Shown piece after piece: positions 54,822 through 63,758 of a DNA stretch of 64,000 bases (positions are counted from its first letter, which is position 1; each line of letters starts with the position of its first letter). The stretch is from Endozoicomonas sp. NE40. Lineage in GTDB: Bacteria > Pseudomonadota > Gammaproteobacteria > Pseudomonadales > Endozoicomonadaceae. The notes beneath the pieces were generated by a model, which was not told the DNA's origin, made no database searches, and worked only from the letters and a program-made list of their open reading frames with translations. The translations under genes and the position numbers were made by a program. The DNA lies in the NCBI RefSeq assembly GCF_040549045.1, contig NZ_JBEWTB010000002.1, positions 2,580,001 through 2,644,000 on the forward strand. The letters are read 5' to 3'.

Positions 54822-56477
54822 TCAGTCAACAATAACCTTAATAAAAATTATATTGTCCTTTATGTATTGCCTGTTTTGCATGTTATCAAGGGGCATAAAA
54901 AGCGGGGAACCGCTGGCAATGTTCATATCGTTCTTGGGCCTTTGGAAAGAGGTGCTCTGCGGATCGCTGTGAAAGGCATCAACCATATGGTTGCCACTCC
55001 CCTGATCAAGCAGCATAAGGGTTATCTTTTTCTGGAAAGGCCAGGTCTGCAAAGCATCATATTCACCTTTCATGACAACAAAAAAGAGTGACAAATGGCT
55101 ACCCTTGCCAAAACCATCCCCGTTCATGTAGATTTTTGCACACATCTTGTAGCCATATTGACCTGAATAGAAAACTGGGCTGTACAAAGCTGTCTTAACA
55201 CCGTTAATCGCGTCCTGTCGACTTCGCTGGTAGTTATCAATTCTCCACAATAGTTGACCGTTGTAACTGTGAACCAGATTTTGAGGGTTGGAGCGAGACT
55301 GACCCGGCGATGAGCTGGACAGTTCAACAAGCTGTGCCCTCAACTGCTCAATTGTACCTTCTTGCTCCCGGTTCTGTACCCTCAACTGCTCAATTGTATT
55401 TTGTTGATTCAGGCTCTGTTCCTGAAGCCGGTTCAGTCGCACTGTAATCTCTGTGACACTGACAGAATTGGCCCCATTTATTTCAAGATTGTGCAGTCGC
55501 GTTGTAATCTCTTCGAGATTGAAAGAAGAGGTACTAACCTGTGTTGCTGGGGGACTGGAAGAGCTCTCACCTTCTTGCAGCCTCTTTAGGTCATTATGAA
55601 TTATGGTTAACTGTTTATTTAATGCGTTAATAGCTGCATTTACATACCTGCTGCGGGCCTTTATTTGATCGTGTACCAGGCGATAGAATTTCCCGTCTCC
55701 AAGTAGCACTTTTAAAGCTTCTGCAACCTCTTTCAGGGAGTCGGGTAAGTCATCAGGAAAGCTGATGTCAATAAATTCTTTGGGAATCCGGTCATCATCG
55801 CCTCCACCGTCTCCATCACCTCCGGACGCCCCTCCGCAGGCACCTCCTTCACTGGCACCACCTCCTGATGTACCTGTGCTGCTCGTGCTTTGTGCACCCT
55901 GAGAGTTTGAACTTGTGGGATTTTTTTTTGTTTCGGTTTTTTTCTCTCCTGTGTGTGGTACTTCTCTTGGCGCCCATTGGTTAGGCAACGGGGCTGCCAG
56001 CTCGTTTTCAGAATGTAAGCCAGGGGAATAGTAAACGACTACGAACTGGTTGTAGGAGTTCTCTGCGGAGTCAGTTTCAGAGTTTACGCCTTCTGCATCA
56101 TCGGCTTCATCCGTGATTTCGTCGTAAAGCAAAGCCTGCAAAACCAGCCATAATGCCTTTCCCTGGTTCAGCAGCGCCCAGTCAGACAATCCAGAGTAAG
56201 CACTCTCCGGTGCGCTCTCTAGGCTGATCAATGAATGCGGTGATGCAGCCTTCTGAATACCAGACAACGCCCTGGCCCGGGAGAACAATTGTAATGGTGT
56301 GTGGCTATCGGACAGAACCGGACCATCCCATGCTGGCAGCAGTGGACAGAATACAGAAAGGAAAAAAACGCAGAACAATAAGGGACACTTTGTCAATATC
56401 TGCTGAGTTGTTTTTTCAAACATTGTTCGGAGGGGTAAACTTCCTGATTCAGAAAAGGGGGCTATGCAAACGGACAT
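54822..56477 (-). CDS. Secreted coiled-coil protein with metazoan-like TRAF-C (MATH) domain
   Basis: 551 residues, start at 56477 with AAGAGG seven bases upstream. Hydrophobic segment at 31-49 is a signal peptide or anchor. 185-230 is Ser/Gly/Asp-rich. Coiled coil with heptads at 320-386 (LNQQNTIEQLRVQNREQEG). Residues 405-551 are a complete TRAF-C domain: YNGQLLWRIDNYQRSRQDAI, FYSGQYGYKMCAKIYMNGDG, GSHLSLFFVVMKGEYDAL, WPFQKKITLMLLDQG, FQRPKNDMNIASGSPLF, DNIIFIKVIVD. These stretches match vertebrate TRAF2/TRAF3 almost word for word. There is no RING or zinc-finger part. Very likely acquired from an animal; a host signalling mimic is inferred. Confidence 0.88.
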   Translation of the reverse strand: MSVCIAPFSESGSLPLRTMFEKTTQQILTKCPLLFCVFFLSVFCPLLPAWDGPVLSDSHTPLQLFSRARALSGIQKAASPHSLISLESAPESAYSGLSDWALLNQGKALWLVLQALLYDEITDEADDAEGVNSETDSAENSYNQFVVVYYSPGLHSENELAAPLPNQWAPREVPHTGEKKTETKKNPTSSNSQGAQSTSSTGTSGGGASEGGACGGASGGDGDGGGDDDRIPKEFIDISFPDDLPDSLKEVAEALKVLLGDGKFYRLVHDQIKARSRYVNAAINALNKQLTIIHNDLKRLQEGESSSSPPATQVSTSSFNLEEITTRLHNLEINGANSVSVTEITVRLNRLQEQSLNQQNTIEQLRVQNREQEGTIEQLRAQLVELSSSSPGQSRSNPQNLVHSYNGQLLWRIDNYQRSRQDAINGVKTALYSPVFYSGQYGYKMCAKIYMNGDGFGKGSHLSLFFVVMKGEYDALQTWPFQKKITLMLLDQGSGNHMVDAFHSDPQSTSFQRPKNDMNIASGSPLFMPLDNMQNRQYIKDNIIFIKVIVD

Positions 56478-56705
56478 ACGATTACCTCTTTTGCTTCTTG
56501 TTGTGGAAGAAATCCCTTAAAGCTGGCGTTTGTTCTTTTAGAAAGCCAGCGGAACAATTTGATTCCAGTGCTTCAAATGAGCCGGAGCTTTTTGTAGAGC
56601 TTCTTTTGGGCAAGAACCAAAACAAAGCATATTATAAGATGCTGAGTTTTCAATAAATTAACTCCCGCCTTTAGTGCTCTGGGTTATACCTGCGCCGGAG
56701 CATCA

Positions 56706-57028
56706 TCAGTAAGAGGCTAGTGCCTGATTCAGGGTTTTGCTGGCTGAAACGACTTCGTCGACTAACTCATTGATTTCCGCCAGACGACCGTGGTCAAGGT
56801 CTCCGGGATGAATACGAAGGGTATAATTATGTTGCTGGGTTTCTGAATGTTCCCACAAGACATACGTCATCGAGGTCGGGGAAAGCAAAAAATAACCACT
56901 CAGGCAAGAAATTCAGTTACGCTGGTAAGGTGAGCCTCAAGACGAAACGCCGGGGTTCCGAATGTATGCAAAGCCTTACCCAGCTCAAGAATGAAGTCTC
57001 GCTTCTGAGCGTAATCGCCATGTCCCAC
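56706..57028 (-). pseudogene. Broken ThrE-type threonine/serine exporter fragment
   Basis: From a GTG at 57028 (GGAG nine bases upstream) the minus strand reads GHGDYAQKRDFILELGKALH then TFGTPAFRLEAHLTSVTEFLA and a stop. Shifting one base near 56910 continues LSGYFLLSPTSMTYVLWEHS, HNYTLRIHPGDLDHGRLAEI and NELVDEVV to a stop at 56706. The joined sequence is the start of a ThrE-family (PF06738) exporter, which should run on for well over 100 more residues. It carries a one-base deletion plus C-terminal truncation. Confidence 0.7.
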
Positions 57029-57057
57029 TGACAGTCACTCCAAAAAAAAAGCACATC

Positions 57058-60000
57058 CTACAGAGATTCCCGGTCAACAAGTAGATGGAACTGGTTGATT
57101 ACAGAATGTTGCTTTCCCAGCCACAGATAGACACAGGGCAGTACAAACAGCGTAAACAGGGTGCCAATCAACATGCCACCCACAAGAATAATACCGATGC
57201 TGTTACGGGCTTCAGCCCCGGCTCCGGTCACCAGAACCAGTGGGAAATGTCCGAGTACTGTCGCCAGTGTTGTCATCAGTACCGGACGAAGCCGCGTCCG
57301 GGCTGACTGACGAATAGCGTCCAGTTTGTTAAACCCTTTCTTCTGTAACGTATCGGCAAACTCGGTAATCAGAATGCCGTTTTTAGCCACCAGGGCAACC
57401 AGGGTAATCAGGCCAATCTGGGCATAGATGTTCAGTGTCGTTAGTCCCAGAAAACTGAGCATCAGTGCGCCAGACAGTGCCAGAGGCACAGAACCCGCCA
57501 GAACAACCAGTGGTGAGCGGAAGTTGTTGAACTGTACTGCCAGCAACAGGTACACCACCATAAGCGACATCAGCAGTACAGACATCATACTGTTGCCTTC
57601 TTTCCGGAGCTGTCTGGATATGCCGGCATAATCAAGGCTGTATCCCTGTGGCAGAATGTTTGTTGCGGCTTTTTCCAGGGTAGCCAGAGCCATATCGTTC
57701 GTGATGCCGGGAATGACGCCACCCTGGATACGAAAAGCTTTCTGCTGGTTGAATGAACCAAGCGCCTGAGGACTGACTTCTGGTTCCAGATGGGCAATAG
57801 CTCTCAGTGGTATCCTGTCCCCTGCTGCATTCATCAGCGTTACATCCATCAGCTTTTCGGGTTCGGAACGGTCTTTGCCCTCCAGCTGGGTAATCACCCG
57901 GTACGCTTTGCCATTGGAATTAAACCGGTTAACGTACTGTTCGGAATTCATCGCCTTGAGCTGACTGTTGACCGATTCCATTGTCATACCAAGATCGGCC
58001 ATACGGTCGCGATCAAACACCAGACGAGCCTGAAGCAGCTCGATCTTCAGGTCTGTGCTGACAAACATAAACTGACCACTGGCATAGGCTGCTTCGATCA
58101 GCTGGCGGGCATATTTAACCATTGTCAGGTAATCGTCGGGTCCCTGTACCACCAGTTCAACGTCGAACTGGCCCGCTGTAGGCAGTGCTGGTGGCAGTAC
58201 CGGAAAGACTTTCAGGCCACTGATTCCCGAGAGTATCTGGAATAATTGTGGCAACAGCTCCTGAACGCTCTGGCGACGGTCGTCGTAATCAACAAACTCG
58301 ACACCGCCGAAGCCGTTTGACGGAGTGACCACCTGCCAGATCCCTGTTTTCCCCTCCAGACCTTCCAGCGAGTTAACGACGCTATCCATATAGTGGCTGG
58401 TGTACTCTATTGATCCGGTGGCGGGCGCTTCCACAATCATCATAATGCCACCTTCATCTTCAACCGGTGCCAGTTCTTTACTGGAAAACAGGTAGAAAGG
58501 CACCATCAGCAGAGAAAGCAGACAGGCGGCTGTTAGTAACTGGGCTTTCCAGCCGAACACCCGACACAGGGCATTGTCGTAGACGGTTCGAAGGTGTTCA
58601 AAGTAATCGTTGACTCTGCGGGTCAGTTTTCCTTCCCTGCCTTTTTCCGGGTTAACCCGTGCGCTCATAACAGGGGACAGAGTGATGGCTACCAAACCGG
58701 AAATCAGTACAGCGACGGCCAGCGTAAAGGCAAACTCCCTGAAAAGACTGCCCGTCAGCCCCGACACAAAGCCAATGGGCGCATAGACGGCGGCCAGGGT
58801 GAGCGTCATGGCAATGATCGGGCTGAGCAATTCTCTGGAGCTTTGCAGTGCGGCATCCAGACGGGATTGCCCCTGTTGCATGTGCCGGGCGACGTTTTCC
58901 ACCACCACAATAGCGTCGTCAACCACCAGACCCACAGACAGAACAATAGCCAGAATGGTCAGCAGGTTAAGGGTAAAACCTATCATCCAGATAACCGCCA
59001 CCGCACCGAGAATCGACAGTGGAATGGTGACCAGTGGAACCAGTGCCGTACGCAGGGAGCCCATCATTGCCAATACCACAATGCCTACCAGTACAATGGT
59101 TTCCAGCAGGGTGGTGAAAATTCCGGTCAGGGCTGCCCGCATGTATTTGGTGCCGTCGTAACCAATGCTGATGTGCATGCCGTCAGGCAGAGTTGCGTTG
59201 ATGTTTTCCAGCATGGGGTAGAGTTCATCGCCAATCCGGATTTCATTGGCTCCGGGTTGTGGCCAGACGGCAATGAATACCGATTGTTGCAGATCAGTTC
59301 GGGCGGTTTCTGTGCCGGTATCTTCACCCAGCTCGACGCTTGCTACATCTTTCAGGCGGATCACGGCATTCTGGTCTTTTCGTATAACCAGTCTGGCAAA
59401 GTCGTCTGTTGTTTTAAATGTGGCGTTACTGAGAAGGTTGATCTGCTGCTGGTCGTTTTCCGTTTTTCCAAGTGCTGCAATCACGTTACTGGCTTCCAGT
59501 GCCGACCAGATTTCGCTGGCTGGCATATTGAGAGCAGCCAGTTTGACCGGGTCCAGCCAGATTCGCATGGCCGGGTTTCTCTCTCCGTGCAGGCCAATTC
59601 GCTGAACACCACTAATGGTGGCTAATCTGGGCGACACCCGTCGTTGCAGATAGTCAGTGACTTCTGACCGGCTTTTTTTGCCACCATCCACACTAAGATA
59701 GAAGGCTGCGCCTGAACGATCCGCCCTTTGCAGGGTGACTGACGGGTCTTCTGCCGCAGCGGGAAACTCGGATTTGATCTGGTTGAGCTGGGTGTTCAGT
59801 TCCGTTAGTGCCGCGTTGCTGTCTTCATTAAGCTTCAGCCATACGGTTACCAGACTCTGGCCAGCGGTGGTTTTTGAATCGACATAATCAACGCCGGGAA
59901 CAGTCATAGCTACCCGTTCTATCGGGTCGGTGATAAACCCCTGTACCACCGCCGCAGGAGAGCCTTCAAATCGGGTGTTGATCACCAACGAGGTGCTTTC

Positions 60001-60111
60001 TACCTGGGGAAACTGTAGCACGGCAATTTTTTTGGTGGCTATGGCACCAGACAGTAAGAGCACCAGGGCAATCACCAGGGCAATCACTGGACGTTTGACA
60101 AAAATATCCAT
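57058..60111 (-). CDS. RND efflux transporter permease (HAE-1 type)
   Basis: 1017 residues. Begins FVKRPVIALVIALVLLLSGA, has the proton-relay aspartates in GLVVDDAIVVVENVARHM, SRELLSPIIAMTLTLAAVYAP and two periplasmic loops of MexF/MdtB-type. Pumps hydrophobic or amphiphilic compounds across the envelope in a tripartite complex with the adaptor encoded 8 bp upstream in the operon. No outer-membrane channel gene is next to it, so it would share TolC. Confidence 0.93.
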   Translation of the reverse strand: MDIFVKRPVIALVIALVLLLSGAIATKKIAVLQFPQVESTSLVINTRFEGSPAAVVQGFITDPIERVAMTVPGVDYVDSKTTAGQSLVTVWLKLNEDSNAALTELNTQLNQIKSEFPAAAEDPSVTLQRADRSGAAFYLSVDGGKKSRSEVTDYLQRRVSPRLATISGVQRIGLHGERNPAMRIWLDPVKLAALNMPASEIWSALEASNVIAALGKTENDQQQINLLSNATFKTTDDFARLVIRKDQNAVIRLKDVASVELGEDTGTETARTDLQQSVFIAVWPQPGANEIRIGDELYPMLENINATLPDGMHISIGYDGTKYMRAALTGIFTTLLETIVLVGIVVLAMMGSLRTALVPLVTIPLSILGAVAVIWMIGFTLNLLTILAIVLSVGLVVDDAIVVVENVARHMQQGQSRLDAALQSSRELLSPIIAMTLTLAAVYAPIGFVSGLTGSLFREFAFTLAVAVLISGLVAITLSPVMSARVNPEKGREGKLTRRVNDYFEHLRTVYDNALCRVFGWKAQLLTAACLLSLLMVPFYLFSSKELAPVEDEGGIMMIVEAPATGSIEYTSHYMDSVVNSLEGLEGKTGIWQVVTPSNGFGGVEFVDYDDRRQSVQELLPQLFQILSGISGLKVFPVLPPALPTAGQFDVELVVQGPDDYLTMVKYARQLIEAAYASGQFMFVSTDLKIELLQARLVFDRDRMADLGMTMESVNSQLKAMNSEQYVNRFNSNGKAYRVITQLEGKDRSEPEKLMDVTLMNAAGDRIPLRAIAHLEPEVSPQALGSFNQQKAFRIQGGVIPGITNDMALATLEKAATNILPQGYSLDYAGISRQLRKEGNSMMSVLLMSLMVVYLLLAVQFNNFRSPLVVLAGSVPLALSGALMLSFLGLTTLNIYAQIGLITLVALVAKNGILITEFADTLQKKGFNKLDAIRQSARTRLRPVLMTTLATVLGHFPLVLVTGAGAEARNSIGIILVGGMLIGTLFTLFVLPCVYLWLGKQHSVINQFHLLVDRESL

Positions 60112-60119
60112 GATGTACC

Positions 60120-61241
60120 TCAGATTCCGGAAACCGTCTGGCTGTTGTCGTTTTTATCCGGGTAAACCAAAAGCCCTGGCTTGAGTTTAAAAGCACCGTC
60201 AGCAGCGAGGATTTCACCCTCCTGCAGCCCTTCTGTAATCATCACACGGTTGTTGTCGTGCGTGTCGACCGTTACCCTACGGCGTTCGGCACGAAAACCA
60301 CCTGCTTTGTTGTCAGGGTGCAATAGATAGACAAATGCACCTGTCTCATCGTACTGGACTGCTTCCAGAGGAACAGCAATGACAGCCTGTGGCTTCCCGT
60401 CAGGCAGTGTCACCAGAACAGAGCTGTTGTGGGCAAAGTGGTTATAAGCATGGCTGTTCTCGGCTGTTGAAAAGCCCGCCCGGTATTTATGGGTGCGGGT
60501 ACCGGGCGAGACGACCGGGTCTCTTGCAATGACTTCAGCTTTAATACCTGCAAACGGGGAGCCGGCTAACTGAACGACAACAGTCGTTCCGTATTCCAGT
60601 AGCGCATAAAACTGTGGAACCGAAAACTCTACCCACGACCATGAACTGTCACCGACAAAACTGGCGATATCTGTATTGGGCTGAAGATAACTGCCCTGCT
60701 CCAGCTGATGGATACCCATCACACCATCGAAAGGCGCCTTAAGCGTTTTCTTACTGATGGCAACGTTCAGCACTTCCAGCTCAGACTCAATGACCTGCAA
60801 CTGAACCGTCGCTTTGTCCAGTTCGGCCTGACTGGCACTGTTGCTTTTACGCAGTTTACTCAGCCGCTGGTATTCCAGCTGTGCCAGTTCAAGCCGGGCC
60901 TTGGCTGAATTGATTTTTGCCCTTTCCTCGCTGGTGTCCTGTTGCAACAGAACCTGTCCCTGCCTGACCGGTTCTGAAGGCTTTGCCCTGATGGCAACAA
61001 TACGACCCGACAACTCATTGCGGAGGGTAAGGTGTCCAGGCTGTACCACCTCTCCCATTACCTGAATGGCTGGTTGATGAGTAACGGCACGAGCCCGGGC
61101 CGTCTGCACCGTTTCTGAGTATTCAGGAAGGCTTTCGGCAAAGGCAATGGCGGAACGGATCTCAAGAATTTTATAACCGGCAAGACTGCCGGTCAGAAGG
61201 GTACACAGTAGCAGGGTCAGTATCCAGCGACCTGATTTCAT
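60120..61241 (-). CDS. RND efflux periplasmic adaptor
   Basis: 373 residues with one N-terminal membrane anchor (WILTLLLCTLLTGSLAGYKI). Membrane-fusion-protein layout: barrel-sandwich halves (LRNELSGRIVAIRAKPSEPV, LKAPFDGVMGIHQLEQGSYL) around an alpha hairpin (LARLELAQLEYQRLSK-like region), then beta-barrel and membrane-proximal parts. Partner of the permease that follows. Confidence 0.92.
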   Translation of the reverse strand: MKSGRWILTLLLCTLLTGSLAGYKILEIRSAIAFAESLPEYSETVQTARARAVTHQPAIQVMGEVVQPGHLTLRNELSGRIVAIRAKPSEPVRQGQVLLQQDTSEERAKINSAKARLELAQLEYQRLSKLRKSNSASQAELDKATVQLQVIESELEVLNVAISKKTLKAPFDGVMGIHQLEQGSYLQPNTDIASFVGDSSWSWVEFSVPQFYALLEYGTTVVVQLAGSPFAGIKAEVIARDPVVSPGTRTHKYRAGFSTAENSHAYNHFAHNSSVLVTLPDGKPQAVIAVPLEAVQYDETGAFVYLLHPDNKAGGFRAERRRVTVDTHDNNRVMITEGLQEGEILAADGAFKLKPGLLVYPDKNDNSQTVSGI

Positions 61242-61620
61242 GGGATGCCTCTTGTCTCATGACTGGCGATATTTTAGTCGCCAGTTCGCGTTTATTTTTA
61301 TTGTTGCAATACATTGTGCGAGACATGTCGACCCGGCTGCCACCAGTCCCGTTGTTTAACCGTTTAAAAGTTTAACCGTTTAAAAGTTTAACGGGAGCTG
61401 GCTTACACCCTGGATTGTGTTTTCAGACAGCTTTTCAGAAAGAAAAGAAAACACAAATTTGACCGGTCAAACTGTCTGGAATGGCCAGAGAAGTTGAACC
61501 GGCATTATTACGCTACTCGTACCATCAGTCGCCCAGGTAACTCTTCTTTTAAATAGTCTGGCTAAAAAAACCAGATAGTCAGGATTATAGAACTTCAAGC
61601 CATCTGAAGGTCAAGAGTAT
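61242..61620. promoter_or_regulatory. Upstream region of the efflux operon with palindrome and tandem repeat
   Basis: 379 bp without a gene. GTTTAACCGTTTAAAA repeats in tandem at 61354-61369 and 61370-61385 (plus a partial third copy to 61392). A perfect 14-bp palindrome TTTGACCGGTCAAA is at 61458-61471, a form typical of TetR-family operators of efflux pumps. No tetR-like gene lies in the window. Confidence 0.55.
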
Positions 61621-62061
61621 TTATCTCTCAGACCGGCAGCCAGTCAAATGATCGATGGAAATCATACCACCGCCCCAGAACAGGTTGATCAGCATCATAA
61701 GCCCCCATAACTGGTGATCGAGGAATCCTTTCTCCCATAGCACCGGGTAAGACATTACCGTAATGGTATTGAACACGAACAGTGCCAGTGCTGCTGGTCG
61801 GGTGAACAGGCCCAGAGCCAGAAAGACTGGCAGGATCAGCTCAGCAGCAGCGCCTGTGTAAGCGGCGATTTTCCAGGGCAGCAGCGGTACCTGATATTCG
61901 TACTGGAACAGGTAAAGTGTGCTGTCCCAGCTATTGTATTTCACCATCCCGGACTTGAAGAAGACCCAGGCGACCCAGATTCGGGTGAATAAAAGAAATA
62001 ACGGGATCAATGGTCCTGTGATGCGCTGGAAAATAATGTCGGTGATTTTGAGAAGGTTCAA
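61621..62061 (-). CDS. DoxX-family membrane protein of the bufferin operon
   Basis: 146 residues, four hydrophobic helices. FTRIWVAWVFFKSGMVKYNS, YTGAAAELILPVFLALGLFT and the C-terminal LMMLINLFWGGGMISIDHL are DoxX-like. It overlaps the upstream DUF2063 gene by 4 bp (ATGA). DoxX proteins often accompany bufferin clusters, perhaps in membrane electron transfer or export. Confidence 0.85.
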   Translation of the reverse strand: MNLLKITDIIFQRITGPLIPLFLLFTRIWVAWVFFKSGMVKYNSWDSTLYLFQYEYQVPLLPWKIAAYTGAAAELILPVFLALGLFTRPAALALFVFNTITVMSYPVLWEKGFLDHQLWGLMMLINLFWGGGMISIDHLTGCRSER

Positions 62062-62834
62062 TCTGCGTACTCTCCTTCAGGCAAGCCGTGGATTCGGGTG
62101 AAAAGGTGTTGTTGAACCAGCTCGCTCAGCTGTGTCAGCATGGAATCATCGGCTTCACCCAGTGGCTGACCCTGCTGGCATAGACGCAGAAGTTCGGTCG
62201 CGGAAGGGGTTGTTGCGATCACCTTCATCCCCTGTTGACGGTGCTGGATAATGACCGACTCTGGTCGTGTAATATCCATTGATTCAATCTGGTCGCTGGT
62301 GATCATCTGCCATAAGCTGGCGACAGGATGTTCCGAGTCGAAGAAATAGACAGGCTCGGCAACCTCAAGTGCCAGTTGGCTGAAATTATCTTCGGTGATC
62401 AGGGCCAACTGCTCAAACGGGAAGTGTGACGCATTGGCAACATGCTGGCTGGCTCTGTCGACCAGCCATTCAAGCCGGGCTAAATCGGCAATATAAGGCA
62501 CAGCTTCAATCACCGGTGTTTGGCTGGAAATCGTCTCGACAAAATGATCACCGTAATCGGTCACGTTCCCTTCCTTCAAAGGCAGGGTCAGGACATGCTG
62601 GCGGGCGAGTTGGGCAAAGCACTCGTCTCCCACCACGGCCTTGCAACAAGGATAGGTAGCTTCCAGCACCTCCGACAGGCTGATAATAAAATTATTGCGA
62701 TATATCTGTATCCGCTGCTCCGGAGCAAGCCGCCCGGCCGCAACCCTCTTACTGACCGGGCTTGGCCGGTAGTGTAAGGCTTCGGCAAAGTCCTGCTGTA
62801 GCTGCTGAAGGTTATCCTGTTGTTGGCATCCCAT
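62058..62834 (-). CDS. BufC/HvfC-type DUF2063 partner protein
   Basis: 258 residues from the ATG at 62834, inside the end of the preceding gene (23-bp overlap); upstream open codons belong to that gene's repeat region. LQQDFAEALHYRPSP, RIQIYRNNFIISLSEVLEATYP, VVGDECFAQLARQHVLTLP and LARLEWLVDRAS mark the DUF2063 family, the partner that brings the peptide precursor to the MNIO enzyme. Confidence 0.87.
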   Translation of the reverse strand: MGCQQQDNLQQLQQDFAEALHYRPSPVSKRVAAGRLAPEQRIQIYRNNFIISLSEVLEATYPCCKAVVGDECFAQLARQHVLTLPLKEGNVTDYGDHFVETISSQTPVIEAVPYIADLARLEWLVDRASQHVANASHFPFEQLALITEDNFSQLALEVAEPVYFFDSEHPVASLWQMITSDQIESMDITRPESVIIQHRQQGMKVIATTPSATELLRLCQQGQPLGEADDSMLTQLSELVQQHLFTRIHGLPEGEYAD

Positions 62835-63729
62835 GGACTCTCTCCTCAATAAGAGTTTCCTCAATAAGAGTTCCCTCAAAAAAAGTCTCCTCAACAAGAA
62901 TTTGCTGCGCTTTGCTGGCTTCGCCGAGCAGGATGTCGAGTTCGGGAATATCCAGATCCCACTCAATCAAGGTAGGAATACTCCCCAATTGGCTCAAATG
63001 CTGGCGAACCCAATGTCGATAGAGCTGCCAGACCGGTTCACTGACTGGACGACTATGGGTATCTATCCAGACCTCCCCCTGTTCTAGTTGCCTGACGGTA
63101 AACCCTGCCAGATGGATCTCTTTGACTGAGAGCGGGTCAATGGCATCAAGGTAAACCTGGCAATCAAAATCGTGGTTGAAGCTGCTGACATAGATATTGT
63201 TGAGATCGAGCAGCAGTCCGCATCCGGTGCGTTTCTGAACTGCGCTCAGAAACGTCCACTCAGGAATTGTTGAATGGTTAAAACTCAGGTAGCTGGACGG
63301 ATTTTCGACCAGAAGCTGACGGTTCAGGGTTTCCTGTACCTGGTCAACCTTCAGACAAAAGTGGGTCAGCGCCTCCTCGGTATAGGGCAGGGGCAGCAGG
63401 TCGTTAAAGAACTGCCCATTGACTGAACTCCAGCTCAGGTGTTCGGAAACGGCTATAGGATTAATTTCATTCACTAGCCGCCTGAGTTGGGCCAGATGTT
63501 GTTTATCCAGCTTGTCGGCAGAGCCAAGTGACATCCCGATCCCGTGGCAGCTGACCGGGTAGAGACTGGCGATATCCCTGAGCTGCTGCCGGGCGACCGA
63601 GTGGGGAGTAAAGAAGTTCTCGCTGTGAACTTCCAGCCACCCGATCTCCGGCTGCTCAGAAATAAACTGATGGATGTGGGGTGAGCGAAGCCCTAGCCCT
63701 ACCATCTTGTGAGGGGATAGCTTGCTCAC
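62812..63729 (-). CDS. BufB/HvfB-type MNIO (DUF692) peptide-modifying oxidase
   Basis: 305 residues. VGLGLRSPHIHQFISEQPEI, WLEVHSENFF, SCHGIGMSLGSADKL, SEHLSWSSVNG, LLVENPSSYL, GCGLLLDLNNIYVSSFNHDF and EIHLAGF hold the His, Asp and Glu residues that bind two or three irons in MNIO enzymes. Family members convert precursor cysteines to thiooxazole or related groups that hold copper. The last ~30 residues are an acidic repeat (ILVEETFFEGTLIEETLIEE) from a 15-bp repeat. Lies 29 bp after the precursor gene. Confidence 0.9.
   Translation of the reverse strand: MSKLSPHKMVGLGLRSPHIHQFISEQPEIGWLEVHSENFFTPHSVARQQLRDIASLYPVSCHGIGMSLGSADKLDKQHLAQLRRLVNEINPIAVSEHLSWSSVNGQFFNDLLPLPYTEEALTHFCLKVDQVQETLNRQLLVENPSSYLSFNHSTIPEWTFLSAVQKRTGCGLLLDLNNIYVSSFNHDFDCQVYLDAIDPLSVKEIHLAGFTVRQLEQGEVWIDTHSRPVSEPVWQLYRHWVRQHLSQLGSIPTLIEWDLDIPELDILLGEASKAQQILVEETFFEGTLIEETLIEERVHGMPTTG
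62843..62902. repeat. Four 15-bp tandem repeats at the end of the MNIO gene
   Basis: Units TCCTCAATAAGAGTT (two exact copies at 62843-62872) and two diverged copies to 62902. In frame, they give the EETLIEETLIEE tail, just upstream of the DUF2063 start. Confidence 0.75.
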
Positions 63730-63758
63730 AGGTAAATGATCAGGTTGTGGGGAAATGA

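Noticed and set aside
56231..56656. 141-codon plus-strand frame near the start of the TRAF gene
   Set aside because: Mostly antisense to the TRAF gene start and spacer; no motif or ribosome site.
58594..59625. 343-codon plus-strand frame inside the RND permease
   Set aside because: Antisense to a conserved permease region; biased composition.
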